64,000 bases of DNA from JBPBQZ01 sp050955105 (GTDB taxonomy: Bacteria > Pseudomonadota > Gammaproteobacteria > Burkholderiales > Burkholderiaceae). A program made the position numbers and the translations under genes. The stretch is taken from contig JBPBQZ010000056.1 of NCBI GenBank assembly GCA_050955105.1, forward strand, positions 74,738 to 138,737. The letters run 5' to 3'. Positions 33,914 through 43,985 of this stretch are shown one piece after another. Numbering within the stretch: the stretch's first letter is position 1; each line of letters begins with the position of its first letter. The notes under the pieces are model-generated. The model did not search any database, was not told where the DNA came from, and saw only the letters and a program-made list of their open reading frames with translations.

Positions 33914-35518
33914 CTAAGGCTTCGCAGCTAACGCCGCCGGCGCCGCCACCGCCACCGCCGATTGCGTCTGCTGGTTCCACTGCCAGCCGCCGCCCAAATT
34001 CTTGATCAACGCCACCGCGTTTTGCGCGAGCAGGCCCTGCGCGTCGCGCACGCTTTGCTCGGCCGTGAGCAGCAGCAACTGCTGCGTCAACACGCTTTGC
34101 TGGCTGGCGGTGCCCGCGTTCAACTGCGCCTGTTCGCTGCTAAATAGCTGCTGGTTGCGTTGATAGATGTTCTGGAAGGCACTGGCCTCGGTTTGCAAAT
34201 GATTCACCGACGACAAGCTGTCTTCGACATTTTGAAACGCGGTCAACACCGCCAGGCGATAGGCGGCGGCCTCCTCGTCGTAAGTGGCGCGCGCCTCGGC
34301 CACCGCGGCGCTGCGCGCGCCGCCATCGAAGATGGTGGCCGCCAGATCAGGCCCCAAAGTCCAGAGCCGATTCGGCAGTGAGAACAGATTCGCCAGCGTG
34401 TTGTGCTGGAAGCCCCCTTCCGCCGAGAGGTCGAGGGTTGGGAAGAATGCCGCTTCGGCCACGCCGATGCGCGCGTTCGCCGCGGCCGCGGTGCGCTCGG
34501 CGGCGATCACGTCGGGCCGGCGCTCCAGCAGTACCGACGGCACCGACAGCGGTATTGTCGGTGTCGCAAAAACATAAGCGGGCTGCGCCGGAATGCTGAG
34601 ACTGGAAGGCGGCACGCCGGTGAGTACCGCCAGCGCATGCTCGTATTGTTCGCGCGATATCTTCGACGTCTGCAAGTCGGCCACCACCGTCTCAAGCGTG
34701 TCTTGCGCCAACAGAATCGCGTCGTTCGATTCAGTGCCTTGCTGATAGCCCGCCTGCGTCATGGCCAGCAGCTTGTTGTCGACCGCTTGCTGCTGTTCGT
34801 CCGACGCAATATCGAGATCGAGCGTGCGTAGTTCGAAGTAGTCGGTGGCCACACTCGCGGCAATCGACAGACGCTCGCCGGCGAGTTGCGCATCGCTGGA
34901 CTGCGCCGCCTGCTTGGCCGACTCGATTTCGCGACGCACTTCTCCCCATAGATCCGGTTCCCAACTCGCGGTAGCGGTGGCACTAACGCTATTACGTATG
35001 CCAGTGGTGGTGGTGCCGTTAGTGGTATTCACGCTGTTCAAGCCGCTGCTGTTCGAACTCGACGAACGCGACGCCGACATATCGGCGGTCACCGTCGGGA
35101 ACAGACTGGCCGTGTTCGCCGACACTACCGCCAGCGCTTCGCGATACGCCGCCTCGGCGGAGATGATCGATTGATTGGCCTTGAGCGACTGGTTGACGAG
35201 ACCCGTCAAGATGTCGTCATGAAACGCCAGCCACCATTGGCTGGACAGCGCTCCGTCGGGATTGGCCGCGCTGTGCTGCCAGTCGGCGCCTTCCTTGAAG
35301 GTGGCCGGTATGGCGACCGACGGTTTCTCGAAATTCGGGCCGACGGTGCAGGCTGTCAACGCAAAAACGCCGACGACGCCCAGCGCCGCGCGCGCCAGTG
35401 CCGACAAGCGCCGCGTCCCCGGTATGTCTGTCGTACCTGCCGTACCTGTCGCGCCGCCACAGTTTTCGAGATAGCGGCGGATCGCGGCGCTCGCACCGAT
35501 CGATTGCCTGCGCATCAT
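33914..35518 (-). CDS. RND efflux outer-membrane lipoprotein, NodT/OprM type
   Basis: 534 residues from the ATG at 35518, whose ATGA overlaps the permease stop; AAGGAGG lies about 9 bases before. Long n-region (about 40 residues), then a lipobox FALTACTVGPNF. OEP repeats are present (LTGLVNQSLKANQSIISAEA; PSVLLERRPDVIAAERTAAA). Last gene of the MdtABC-like operon, supplying the outer-membrane channel. A TTAGCA-GAT-TGCTAA hairpin (33903-33917) overlaps the stop. Confidence 0.92.
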   Translation of the reverse strand: MMRRQSIGASAAIRRYLENCGGATGTAGTTDIPGTRRLSALARAALGVVGVFALTACTVGPNFEKPSVAIPATFKEGADWQHSAANPDGALSSQWWLAFHDDILTGLVNQSLKANQSIISAEAAYREALAVVSANTASLFPTVTADMSASRSSSSNSSGLNSVNTTNGTTTTGIRNSVSATATASWEPDLWGEVRREIESAKQAAQSSDAQLAGERLSIAASVATDYFELRTLDLDIASDEQQQAVDNKLLAMTQAGYQQGTESNDAILLAQDTLETVVADLQTSKISREQYEHALAVLTGVPPSSLSIPAQPAYVFATPTIPLSVPSVLLERRPDVIAAERTAAAANARIGVAEAAFFPTLDLSAEGGFQHNTLANLFSLPNRLWTLGPDLAATIFDGGARSAAVAEARATYDEEAAAYRLAVLTAFQNVEDSLSSVNHLQTEASAFQNIYQRNQQLFSSEQAQLNAGTASQQSVLTQQLLLLTAEQSVRDAQGLLAQNAVALIKNLGGGWQWNQQTQSAVAVAAPAALAAKP

Positions 35519-38500
35519 GATCGCGCCTCCTTTCTGCGTCGCAGAGACTGATAAGCCCGGTCGAGCCAGAGATAGATAACAGGCGTCGTATAGAGCGTGA
35601 GCACCTGACTGAACAACAAGCCGCCGATGATGGCAATGCCCAGCGGCTTGCGGAATTCGGAGCCATAGCCGGAGCCCACCACCAGCGGCACCGCGCCGAG
35701 CATGGCCGCCAGTGTCGTCATCATGATCGGGCGGAAGCGCACCAGGCAAGCGCGCGTGATGGCCTCTTCCGCCGTCACGCCTTGGCCGCGTTCTTCGGTG
35801 ATGGCAAAGTCGATCATCATGATGGCATTTTTCTTGACGATGCCGATCAGCAGGATCACGCCGACCAGCGCAATGATCGTCAATTGCGTATGCGTGAGCA
35901 GCAGCGCGATCAACGCCCCTACGCCAGCCGATGGCAGTGTCGAGAGAATCGTCAGTGGATGCATGAGGTTTTCGTAGAGCATGCCGAGCACGATATAAAC
36001 CGCCAGAATCGCGGCCGCCACCAGCAGGGGCTCGCTGGCCACGGATTGCTGGAACACTTGCGCGGTGCCGGCGAATTGACCAACCACGCTGGACGGCATA
36101 CGCAAGTTCGCGACCGCGGCATCGACCGCCGCCGTGGCCGCGCCGATCGATGCACCGGGGCGCAGATTGAACGACGCGGTTACCGCCGGAAAAGTGCCCT
36201 GGTGATTAATCGAGATAGCGGTGCGCGTGATCGACGTGGTGGCCATCGCCGAAAGCGGTACGAGTACGGTGCTGCTGCTGGTACTAGTGCTGGTGCTGCT
36301 GCTCGAACTGCTCGCGCCGCTGGCGCTGCTCGTACTACTGCCCGTGCTGCCTGCACTGCCGGTGCCCGACAAGGTGTTCGTGCCGCTGCTGGCCGCACCG
36401 ACCGTCGCCAAACTGCCGGTGCTAGTACCGGCGTTGGCGGAACTACTTTCGACACTCCCCGCCACGCCAGCCGCCGCCACTGCGCTGGCCGGCACATAAA
36501 TGCCTTTCAGCGCCGCGGGATCGGTCCAGTATTCGGGAGCCAGTTCCATTACCACGTGATACTGGTTGGCCGGTTCGAACATCGTCGACACCTGGCGTTG
36601 CCCGAAGGCATCGTCGAGTCCCGAATCGATCGATGCGAAGTTCACGCCCAGCCGCGATGCCGTATCGCGATTCACATTGACGCCGACCTCCATGCTGTTG
36701 TCCTGCTGGTCGGTGTTGATGTCCGTAAGGCCGGGAATCTTGCGCATGGCCGCGACCACGTGCGGCACCCACTGGTCGAGGTCGGTCTGGCTGCCTGCCG
36801 TCAATGTATATTGATATTGACCACCGCCTTGCCGACCACCCACGCTGATGTCTTGCGCCGACTGCAGATAAAGCCGGGCGCCCGGGATATTGGCGAGACT
36901 ACGGCGAATCTGCGCGATGACCTCGTCGGCGGTCGCCTTGCGCTGCCCCAACGGCTTTAACGAGACAAACAGGCGCCCGCTATTGATGGCGTTCGAGCCG
37001 CCGATAAAGCCGCCGACCGTGTCCACATTCGGGTTCTTCAACACCAGCGCGGTCATCTTCTGGAACTTCTGCTGCATCGAGTGATAGGAGATGCTCTGCG
37101 ACGCCTGCACCATGCCGTTCAGGCGCCCGGTATCTTCCTGCGGGAAGAAGCCCTTGGGAATAACGATATACAGCAGCACGTTCAATACCAGCACCACCAG
37201 GGTGACGATGCCCATCAACACCGGGTGTCGGATCACCCAGCCGAGCGTGCGTCCATAGAAACGATGGAAGCGTGAATCGGGATGGCCGTCGTGCGAATTA
37301 CCCGACGGCTTGGCACGCAGCGCCAGACTGGCCAGCATCGGCGTTACCGTCAGCGAAATCACCATCGACATCAGGATGGCAATTGCCAGCGACACAGAGA
37401 ACTCGCGGAACAGCCGGCCGACGATGCCGCCCATCAGCAATAAAGGGATAAACACCGCCACCAGTGAAATGCTGATGGTCATGACGGTGAAGCCGACTTC
37501 GCTCACCCCCGACAGTGCCGCCTCGATGGGTGGCTCGCCTTGCTCCAGGTGACGCGTGATGTTCTCGACCACCACGATGGCATCGTCGACCACGAAGCCG
37601 GTCGAGATCGTCAACGCCATCAATGACAGGTTATTGAGACTGAAGCCCAGCGCGTACATCAAGCCGAAGGTTGCGAGCAACGACAGCGGCACCACGATCG
37701 CCGGCACCAGCGTAGTGCGCCAATCTCGAAAAAACGCGAAGGTCACCGCCGTCACCAGGAATATCGAGATGAGCAAGGTGATCTCGACGTCCAGCAGCGA
37801 GGCGCGGATGGTCGAGGTGCGGTCCATCAGCGTATTCAGCTTGATGGTCGGCAGGATCGACGCACGCAGAAAAGGCAGCGCCGCATGGATGCTGTTGACG
37901 GTATCGATAACATTGGCGCCCGGCTCTTTGAAAATCACCAGCAGCACCGCGGGCTGGCTGTTCGACAGCCCATAGTTTTCGAGATTCTCGACGTCGCGCC
38001 GCACATAGCCCAGGTCGGAAATGTGCACCACGCTATGCGCGTCGTGGCCAACGATCAGGGCGCCATAGTCCTGGGTTGCCGACAAGGTGTCGTTGGCGGC
38101 CAGGTTGAACGACTGCCCATTGACCGACACCTGCCCCTTTGGCAGGTTTACGTTCGAATTGGCGATGACGGTGCGAATCTGCTCCAGGCTGATGCCGTAG
38201 TGGTTCACGCGGTCCGGGTTCAATTCCACACGCACTGCCGGCAGCGCGCCGCCGCCCACGGTCACGTCCCCAACGCCCGGCGTTTGCAGCAGCTTTTGCT
38301 CCAATACCGTGGAAGCCGCGTCATACAGCTGGCCCCGCGATGCGGAATCGGAGGTGAGGCTGATGATCATGATCGGCGCATCGGCCGGGTTCACTTTGCG
38401 ATAGGTCGGATTGCCGTCGAGGTCAGCTGGCAAGTTGGTGCGTGCGGCGCTGATGGCGGCCTGCACGTCGCGCGCGGCGCCATCGATATTGCGCGTCAGG

Positions 38501-38787
38501 TCGAATTGCATGGTGATGCGGGTGGCGCCGAGCGAGCTCACCGAGGTCATCTGCGTAATGCCGGCGATCTGCCCGAACTGCCGTTCCAGCGGCGTGGCAA
38601 CCGAGCTGGCCACGGTAGACGGATCCGCGCCCGGCAGGGTCGCTGTCACGCTGATGGTCGGGAAGTCGACCTCGGGCAGCGGCGCCACCGGCAGCAGCCG
38701 GAACGACAGCATGCCCGCCAGCGCGATGCCGATCGCAATCAGCGTGGTCGCGACCGGTCGGCGGATAAACGGTTCCGACAAATTCAT
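35515..38787 (-). CDS. mdtC: RND multidrug efflux permease, MdtC-like
   Basis: 1090 residues. Begins MNLSEPFIRRPVATTLIAIG, the RND hallmark; TM4 holds STGFVVDDAIVVVENITRHL with the proton-carrying Asp pair. About 77 residues of Ser/Thr/Gly/Ala-rich low-complexity sequence (coded by 36266-36497) are inserted in the second periplasmic loop before the conserved VLVPLSAMAT. This explains its length over the usual 1030-1040. The upstream permease gene ends 6 bases before this start; the pair resembles the MdtBC heteromer of enterobacteria, which exports bile salts, novobiocin and other drugs. Confidence 0.92.
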   Translation of the reverse strand: MNLSEPFIRRPVATTLIAIGIALAGMLSFRLLPVAPLPEVDFPTISVTATLPGADPSTVASSVATPLERQFGQIAGITQMTSVSSLGATRITMQFDLTRNIDGAARDVQAAISAARTNLPADLDGNPTYRKVNPADAPIMIISLTSDSASRGQLYDAASTVLEQKLLQTPGVGDVTVGGGALPAVRVELNPDRVNHYGISLEQIRTVIANSNVNLPKGQVSVNGQSFNLAANDTLSATQDYGALIVGHDAHSVVHISDLGYVRRDVENLENYGLSNSQPAVLLVIFKEPGANVIDTVNSIHAALPFLRASILPTIKLNTLMDRTSTIRASLLDVEITLLISIFLVTAVTFAFFRDWRTTLVPAIVVPLSLLATFGLMYALGFSLNNLSLMALTISTGFVVDDAIVVVENITRHLEQGEPPIEAALSGVSEVGFTVMTISISLVAVFIPLLLMGGIVGRLFREFSVSLAIAILMSMVISLTVTPMLASLALRAKPSGNSHDGHPDSRFHRFYGRTLGWVIRHPVLMGIVTLVVLVLNVLLYIVIPKGFFPQEDTGRLNGMVQASQSISYHSMQQKFQKMTALVLKNPNVDTVGGFIGGSNAINSGRLFVSLKPLGQRKATADEVIAQIRRSLANIPGARLYLQSAQDISVGGRQGGGQYQYTLTAGSQTDLDQWVPHVVAAMRKIPGLTDINTDQQDNSMEVGVNVNRDTASRLGVNFASIDSGLDDAFGQRQVSTMFEPANQYHVVMELAPEYWTDPAALKGIYVPASAVAAAGVAGSVESSSANAGTSTGSLATVGAASSGTNTLSGTGSAGSTGSSTSSASGASSSSSSTSTSTSSSTVLVPLSAMATTSITRTAISINHQGTFPAVTASFNLRPGASIGAATAAVDAAVANLRMPSSVVGQFAGTAQVFQQSVASEPLLVAAAILAVYIVLGMLYENLMHPLTILSTLPSAGVGALIALLLTHTQLTIIALVGVILLIGIVKKNAIMMIDFAITEERGQGVTAEEAITRACLVRFRPIMMTTLAAMLGAVPLVVGSGYGSEFRKPLGIAIIGGLLFSQVLTLYTTPVIYLWLDRAYQSLRRRKEARS
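36266..36497. repeat. low-complexity coding insertion in MdtC-like permease
   Basis: On the minus strand this segment codes mainly Ser, Thr, Gly and Ala with many GCx, AGx and ACx codons (for example a run ending STSTSTSSSTV). It is in frame and interrupts an otherwise well-conserved RND periplasmic domain. Confidence 0.8.
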
Positions 38788-38793
38788 CGCGGC

Positions 38794-41700
38794 TTACCGT
38801 GGATCCACATGCGGTTGCGCGGGCGGCGCGGGCTGCGTCGGCCGGCGCTTGCTGAAAAAGTCCTCGACCCGATGCATTGCGAGATAAATCACCGGCGTGG
38901 AAAACAGCGTGAGCAACTGGCTCACCAGCAAGCCGCCGATGATCGCGATCCCCAAGGGATGCCGCAACTCCGATCCCATACCGGTGCCAAAAGCCAGCGG
39001 CAGTGCTCCGAACAACGACGCCATCGTGGTCATCAGAATCGGCCGGAAGCGCAGCTCGGCCGCCTGCCGCACCGCTTCGAGCGGCGCCATACCTTCGTTG
39101 CGTTCCAGCTCCAGCGCAAAGTCGATCATCATGATGGCGTTCTTCATGACGATGCCGATCAGCAGCACAATGCCGATCAGCCCGATGATGTCGAACTGCG
39201 TACCGGTGATCAACAAAGCCAGCAAAGCGCCGAGCGCCGCCGACGGCAAGGTCGACAGAATCGTTATCGGATGAATGAAGCTCTCGTAAAGAATCCCCAG
39301 CATCAGATAGACGACGATGATGGCGGCCAGGATCAAAAAGGCTTCGTTCGACAACGAGCTCTCGAAGGTAGCGGCCGCGCCCTGCAAGGTCGCTTGCACC
39401 GTGAACGGCAAACCGATGTTCTTCTCGGCTTGCTTCAGATTCGACAGCGCGTCACCGAGCGTGTAGCCAGGCGCGAGATTGAACGACACATCCGCGTACG
39501 GAAATTGTCCTTGCCGGTTGATGGTGATCGGCGCCTGCACGACCTTCATGCTGGCCATGCTGGCGAGCGGCGCGACCCCGCCCGAACTGGTCGTGACATA
39601 CAAGCCCGACAGCAAGTTCGCCAGATCGTCCGGATTCTTGTCCGCCACCAGCACCACGTGATACTGATTCAACTGCGTAAAGATCGTCGACACCTGGCGC
39701 TGCCCGAAGGCATCGTACAACACGTCGTCGATGGCCTGCGGCGTGATGCCGAGACGCGAAGCGGTATCGCGATCGAAGGTCAACTGAATCTGGTTGCCCT
39801 GCTGCATCGCCTGGCTTTGCACGTCGGCAAAGGCGGGGTCGCCGGCCAGCGCCGTGATCAGCTTACTGGTCCACAAGGCCAGCACCTTGGGATCGGTCGC
39901 CTGCAGTCCCAGCCGATACGAGGTGGTCGAGATCGCATCGTCGAGCGTCAGATCCTGCACCGCGTGCAAATACAGATGCATGCCTGCTGTATTGGCATTG
40001 GCGTCGGACAAGCGGCGGATGATCGCCGCACTGCTCGACCGATCGCCCTTGTCCTTCAAGTTGATGAGTATCGAGCCCTGGTTGATGGTGGCGCTGGTCT
40101 GGTCGATGCCGACGAACGACGACAAGCTCGTCACCGCCGGATCTTTCAAGACCTGTTTCACCAGTTGTTGCTGCTTGGCGATCATGCTTTGGAACGAGAT
40201 GGTGGGCGCCGCTTGCGAGATGCCCTCGATCAAACCGGTGTCCTGCTCCGGGAAGAAGCCCTTCGGCATGAAGAACAGGATCAGAAAGGTCAGGACCGCC
40301 GTTAGCAGCACCGATAGCAACGTGAGGCGCCCGTGCCCCAGTACCCAGCCAAGCCCCCGTATATAGCGTTGATTGATGCGATCGAAGAAATCGACACGCG
40401 CGCGGCCGGTATGCGCTTTCAACATGCGCGAGCACATCATCGGTGTGAGCGTGAGCGAAACGAGCGCGGAAATCACGATCGCCACCGCCAGCGTCAACGC
40501 GAACTCGCGGAACAAGCGCCCGACCACGTCGCCCATGAACAGCAGCGGAATCATCACCGCGATCAGCGATACCGATAATGAGATGATCGTGAAACCGATC
40601 TGCTTGGCACCTTTGAGCGCCGCGGCCAACGGTGCTTCGCCGGCTTCGATATAGCGCGTGATGTTCTCGATCATCACGATCGCATCATCGACCACGAAGC
40701 CCGTGGCCACGGTCAGCGACATCAAGGTGAGATTGTTCAACGAGAAGCCTAGCGCATAGGCAATCGCCAAGGTGCCCACCAGCGACAATGGCACAGTCAC
40801 TGCTGGAATAATGGTGGCCGGCAGGTTGCGCAGGAACACGAAGATCACCATCACCACCAGTCCGATCGCCGCCGCAAGCTCGTATTGCACGTCGGTAACC
40901 GAGGCGCGGATCGTCTGCGTGCGATCGGTCAGCACCGCCACTTTCAGCGTCGCCGGTAGCGTCGCCTGCAACTGCGGCAACAGCTTCTGGATGCGGTCGA
41001 CCACATCGATCACATTGGCACCCGGCTGCCGCTGGATATTCAAGACAATCGAGGGCGTGCTGTTGGTCCAGGCCGCCTGCTGCGGATTCTCCGGGCCCTG
41101 CACCGACTTGGCCACTTGCGCCAGCCGGATCGGCGCACCGTTCTTGTAGGCGACGATCAGCGAGGTGTAGTCGTCGGCCGATTGCAACTGATCGTTGGCG
41201 CCGATCGAATACGCTTGCGTGGTGCCGTCGAGATTGCCCTTGGCCTGGTTCACATTGGCATTGCCCAGAGCCGTGCGCAAATCATCCAGCGAGAGGCCCA
41301 GCGAGTTCAGCGCGCCGGTGTTGCTCTGGATGCGCACCGCCGGCCGCTCGCCACCGCTGATGGTGACCAGCCCGACGCCGGAGATTTGTGAGATTTTCTG
41401 CGCGAGCCGGGTGTCGGCCAGATCTTCGATTTGCGTCAGCGGCAACACGTCGGAAGTGAGCGACAAGATCAACACCGGCGCGTCGGCCGGATTGACCTTG
41501 CTGTAGACCGGCGGATACGGCAGGTTGGCCGGCAGGAAGCTGGCCGCCGCATTGATCGCCGCCTGCACCTCCTGCTCGGCAACGTCGAGCGACAACGATA
41601 AATCGAACTCCAGCGTCACCACCGACGTACCGTTCGAACTGGTCGAGTTCATCGAACTCAAACCTGGCATTTCGCCGAACTGCCGCTCCAGCGGCGCGGT

Positions 41701-41889
41701 GATTGATGAACTGACCACATCCGGACTGGCGCCGGGATACTGGGTGTAGACCTGGATCGTCGGGTAGTCGACTTCCGGCAAGGCAGAGACCGGCAGCAGG
41801 TGATAGGCGAGCAAGCCCACCAGCAGCAAAGCCACCATCAATAAGGAGGTGGCAATCGGCCGCTCGATGAAGGGACGCGAGATATTCAT
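38794..41889 (-). CDS. mdtB: RND multidrug efflux permease, MdtB-like
   Basis: 1031 residues, normal size. Starts MNISRPFIERPIATSLLMVA; TM4 signature VATGFVVDDAIVMIENITRY. It precedes the MdtC-like gene by 6 bases and follows the adaptor by 14 bases, so all are one operon. In MdtBC, two permeases assemble as a mixed trimer, and this pair probably does the same. Confidence 0.92.
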   Translation of the reverse strand: MNISRPFIERPIATSLLMVALLLVGLLAYHLLPVSALPEVDYPTIQVYTQYPGASPDVVSSSITAPLERQFGEMPGLSSMNSTSSNGTSVVTLEFDLSLSLDVAEQEVQAAINAAASFLPANLPYPPVYSKVNPADAPVLILSLTSDVLPLTQIEDLADTRLAQKISQISGVGLVTISGGERPAVRIQSNTGALNSLGLSLDDLRTALGNANVNQAKGNLDGTTQAYSIGANDQLQSADDYTSLIVAYKNGAPIRLAQVAKSVQGPENPQQAAWTNSTPSIVLNIQRQPGANVIDVVDRIQKLLPQLQATLPATLKVAVLTDRTQTIRASVTDVQYELAAAIGLVVMVIFVFLRNLPATIIPAVTVPLSLVGTLAIAYALGFSLNNLTLMSLTVATGFVVDDAIVMIENITRYIEAGEAPLAAALKGAKQIGFTIISLSVSLIAVMIPLLFMGDVVGRLFREFALTLAVAIVISALVSLTLTPMMCSRMLKAHTGRARVDFFDRINQRYIRGLGWVLGHGRLTLLSVLLTAVLTFLILFFMPKGFFPEQDTGLIEGISQAAPTISFQSMIAKQQQLVKQVLKDPAVTSLSSFVGIDQTSATINQGSILINLKDKGDRSSSAAIIRRLSDANANTAGMHLYLHAVQDLTLDDAISTTSYRLGLQATDPKVLALWTSKLITALAGDPAFADVQSQAMQQGNQIQLTFDRDTASRLGITPQAIDDVLYDAFGQRQVSTIFTQLNQYHVVLVADKNPDDLANLLSGLYVTTSSGGVAPLASMASMKVVQAPITINRQGQFPYADVSFNLAPGYTLGDALSNLKQAEKNIGLPFTVQATLQGAAATFESSLSNEAFLILAAIIVVYLMLGILYESFIHPITILSTLPSAALGALLALLITGTQFDIIGLIGIVLLIGIVMKNAIMMIDFALELERNEGMAPLEAVRQAAELRFRPILMTTMASLFGALPLAFGTGMGSELRHPLGIAIIGGLLVSQLLTLFSTPVIYLAMHRVEDFFSKRRPTQPAPPAQPHVDPR

Positions 41890-41903
41890 GGCGGCGTTCG
41901 GGC

Positions 41904-43040
41904 TTAGTGCGCGATGACTTTCACGAGCGAGCCGTTATCGAGCTTGTCCGCACCGTCGGTCACCACTTGCTCGCCGGGCTTCACACCGTTCGCGAGGATC
42001 ACGGTATCGGCGCCGCTGGCGGGCCCCGTCTTGATATTGCGCAGCGCCACCTTCTGCCCCGCGCCGATCACAAAGACGAAGTCGCCGTTGGCACCGTGCT
42101 GGATCGCTGCGGTGGGTACCACCGGTGCTTGCTTGAGCAAGTCGACCTGCATGCGCGCGTTAACGAATTCATTCGGGTATAACGCATCGCCCGCTTGCGG
42201 AAACTGCGCTTTCACTTTGACAGTGCCGGTGGTCGTATCTACCTGGTTGTCGAGCGCCAGCAGAGTGCCGCTAGCCAGGCGCTTGGTCTTGTTGCGGTCG
42301 TAGGCATAGACCGTCGTGGTGCCGCGGCTCATCGCGTCGTGGATCTGCCCCAGATCGTCCTCGGGCACCGCGTAGACCACCGTTGCCGGATTCAACTGCG
42401 TAATCACCGCGATGCCGGTGGTCGAGGAAGTGCTGACGACGTTACCCGGATCGACCAGCCGCAGGCCGACCACGCCGTCCACCGGTGAAGTAATCGTGCA
42501 ATAGCTGACCTGCACCTGCAAATTCTTGACGTTACCGGCATCCGAGGTGACCGTGCCTTCGTCTTCGCCGACCGTGGCGCTTTGCGTATCGAGAGTCTGT
42601 TGCGTGATCGAGCCAGCCTTGATCAGCTTTTGGTAGCGCGCCAGATCGAGCCGCGCATTCGCCAGCGCTGCCGTATCGTGCGCCAGCGTACCGCGCGCCT
42701 GCAGCAATTGCGCTTCGAGTGCGCGCGAATCGATGCGCGCGATCACTTGACCGGCCTTCACGCGCTGCCCTTCGGCGAATTCGACCGAGCTCAATACGCC
42801 GTTGACCTGCGTCATGACAGCCACCGTGCGGGTGGGCGTTACCGTACCAAGTGCGTCGATATACACGGGGACGTCGATCAGTTTGACGGCCACCGCACTA
42901 ACGGGCGTACCCTGCGGCGCGGCCGCCGGCTTCGGCTTCCTGTCTCGCAAAAATATGAACAGCCCTACCGCTACCAGCACCAGCACGACGACTACGGCAA
43001 TCACGCGACCGAATCGCCGGCGCTTTCCTTTTACACTCAC
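41904..43040 (-). CDS. mdtA: RND periplasmic adaptor, MdtA-like
   Basis: 378 residues. One N-terminal membrane anchor (VIAVVVVLVLVAVGLFIFLR), then lipoyl and hairpin domains (VKAGQVIARIDSRALEAQLL) and beta-barrel. First gene of the adaptor-permease-permease-channel operon. No adjacent regulator gene; the MgtC-like gene is divergent. Confidence 0.92.
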   Translation of the reverse strand: MSVKGKRRRFGRVIAVVVVLVLVAVGLFIFLRDRKPKPAAAPQGTPVSAVAVKLIDVPVYIDALGTVTPTRTVAVMTQVNGVLSSVEFAEGQRVKAGQVIARIDSRALEAQLLQARGTLAHDTAALANARLDLARYQKLIKAGSITQQTLDTQSATVGEDEGTVTSDAGNVKNLQVQVSYCTITSPVDGVVGLRLVDPGNVVSTSSTTGIAVITQLNPATVVYAVPEDDLGQIHDAMSRGTTTVYAYDRNKTKRLASGTLLALDNQVDTTTGTVKVKAQFPQAGDALYPNEFVNARMQVDLLKQAPVVPTAAIQHGANGDFVFVIGAGQKVALRNIKTGPASGADTVILANGVKPGEQVVTDGADKLDNGSLVKVIAH

Positions 43041-43258
43041 ATGCGCCCCTTCGAACCAATGGCCTGTGGTGCGCCAAGATGCACCACATCGAAAGACCGT
43101 GCGACGGCGTGCACGCCGTCTCGAAATTCAACCGGCTGTCATGGTAGCGGCCGAACCCTACATTCACAGTACGGTTATATTTCGGGCGTTTACGCCGCGG
43201 CCCTCGTACAACGGCCAGGCGCATTAGAATCGACTGACAGTCGCCGCTCGGAACCGCC

Positions 43259-43981
43259 ATGCACGCAATGCCTCTCATCGTCGATTGGAAAGACCTCGCC
43301 TGGCGCCTCGCGCTCACGCTGCTTGCCGGTGCACTGGTGGGCTTGAATCGGGACGAGCACGGCCGACCCGCAGGACTGCGCACCACCATGCTGGTGTGCC
43401 TCGCGGCCTCCGTAGCCATGATTCAGGCCAACCTGCTGCTGCCCACGGCCGGCAGATCGAACGACTCCTTCATCACGCTCGATCTGATGCGGCTGCCGCT
43501 GGGCATCCTGTCGGGGGTGGGATTTCTCGGCGCCGGCGCTATTTTGAGACGCTCGAATCGGATAGTAGGCGTCACCACCGCTGCGACGCTATGGATCGTC
43601 ACGGTAATCGGCCTGTGTTTCGGCGGTGGCCAATTATTGCTCGGCAGCGCCGCCACGGTGCTCGCGCTGGCCGTGCTGTGGGGTCTCAAATTCATCGAAC
43701 CCTACATCCAACAAGAGCGCCGCGCGACGCTGGTGCTGGAAGCCCGCGACCATGGCACCGCGAACGCCGCGCTGCTCGAAGGCTTGAGCGCCGCACAAAT
43801 CCATATTACCGGGCAGTCCGTGGCTTACTCGGATGAGGCGGCGCGCAGCGAAATCACCTATGACTTGCGCTGGCGCGGACGGCGCGGCGATATTCTGCCG
43901 CCTGACTTCCTCAAAGAACTGGCGGCGAGCCCCGGCGTCAGCAAGCTGCAATGGCAGCCGCAAAGCCTGAGTGGCGTATAA
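43259..43981 (+). CDS. MgtC/SapB family membrane protein
   Basis: 240 residues (or 237 from the ATG at 43268). N-terminal MgtC region with four or five helices: GALVGLNRDEHGRPAGLRTT, LGILSGVGFLGAGAIL and VGVTTAATLWIVTVIGL are the family signatures. A soluble C-terminal domain of about 90 residues follows. MgtC proteins inhibit the F1Fo ATP synthase and help survival at low Mg2+ or in macrophages; other SapB family members are of unknown role. Convergent with the sensor kinase, 4 bases apart. Confidence 0.88.
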   Translation: MHAMPLIVDWKDLAWRLALTLLAGALVGLNRDEHGRPAGLRTTMLVCLAASVAMIQANLLLPTAGRSNDSFITLDLMRLPLGILSGVGFLGAGAILRRSNRIVGVTTAATLWIVTVIGLCFGGGQLLLGSAATVLALAVLWGLKFIEPYIQQERRATLVLEARDHGTANAALLEGLSAAQIHITGQSVAYSDEAARSEITYDLRWRGRRGDILPPDFLKELAASPGVSKLQWQPQSLSGV

Positions 43982-43985
43982 GGCG

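Noticed and set aside
33903..33917. TTAGCA-GAT-TGCTAA as a third HipB site
   Set aside because: Sequence differs from the TGCTCT core; better explained as part of the efflux gene end.
37885..40305. Long plus-strand open frame of 806 codons
   Set aside because: Antisense to two clearly conserved RND permease genes; composition is Arg/His-rich as expected for a shadow frame in GC-rich DNA.
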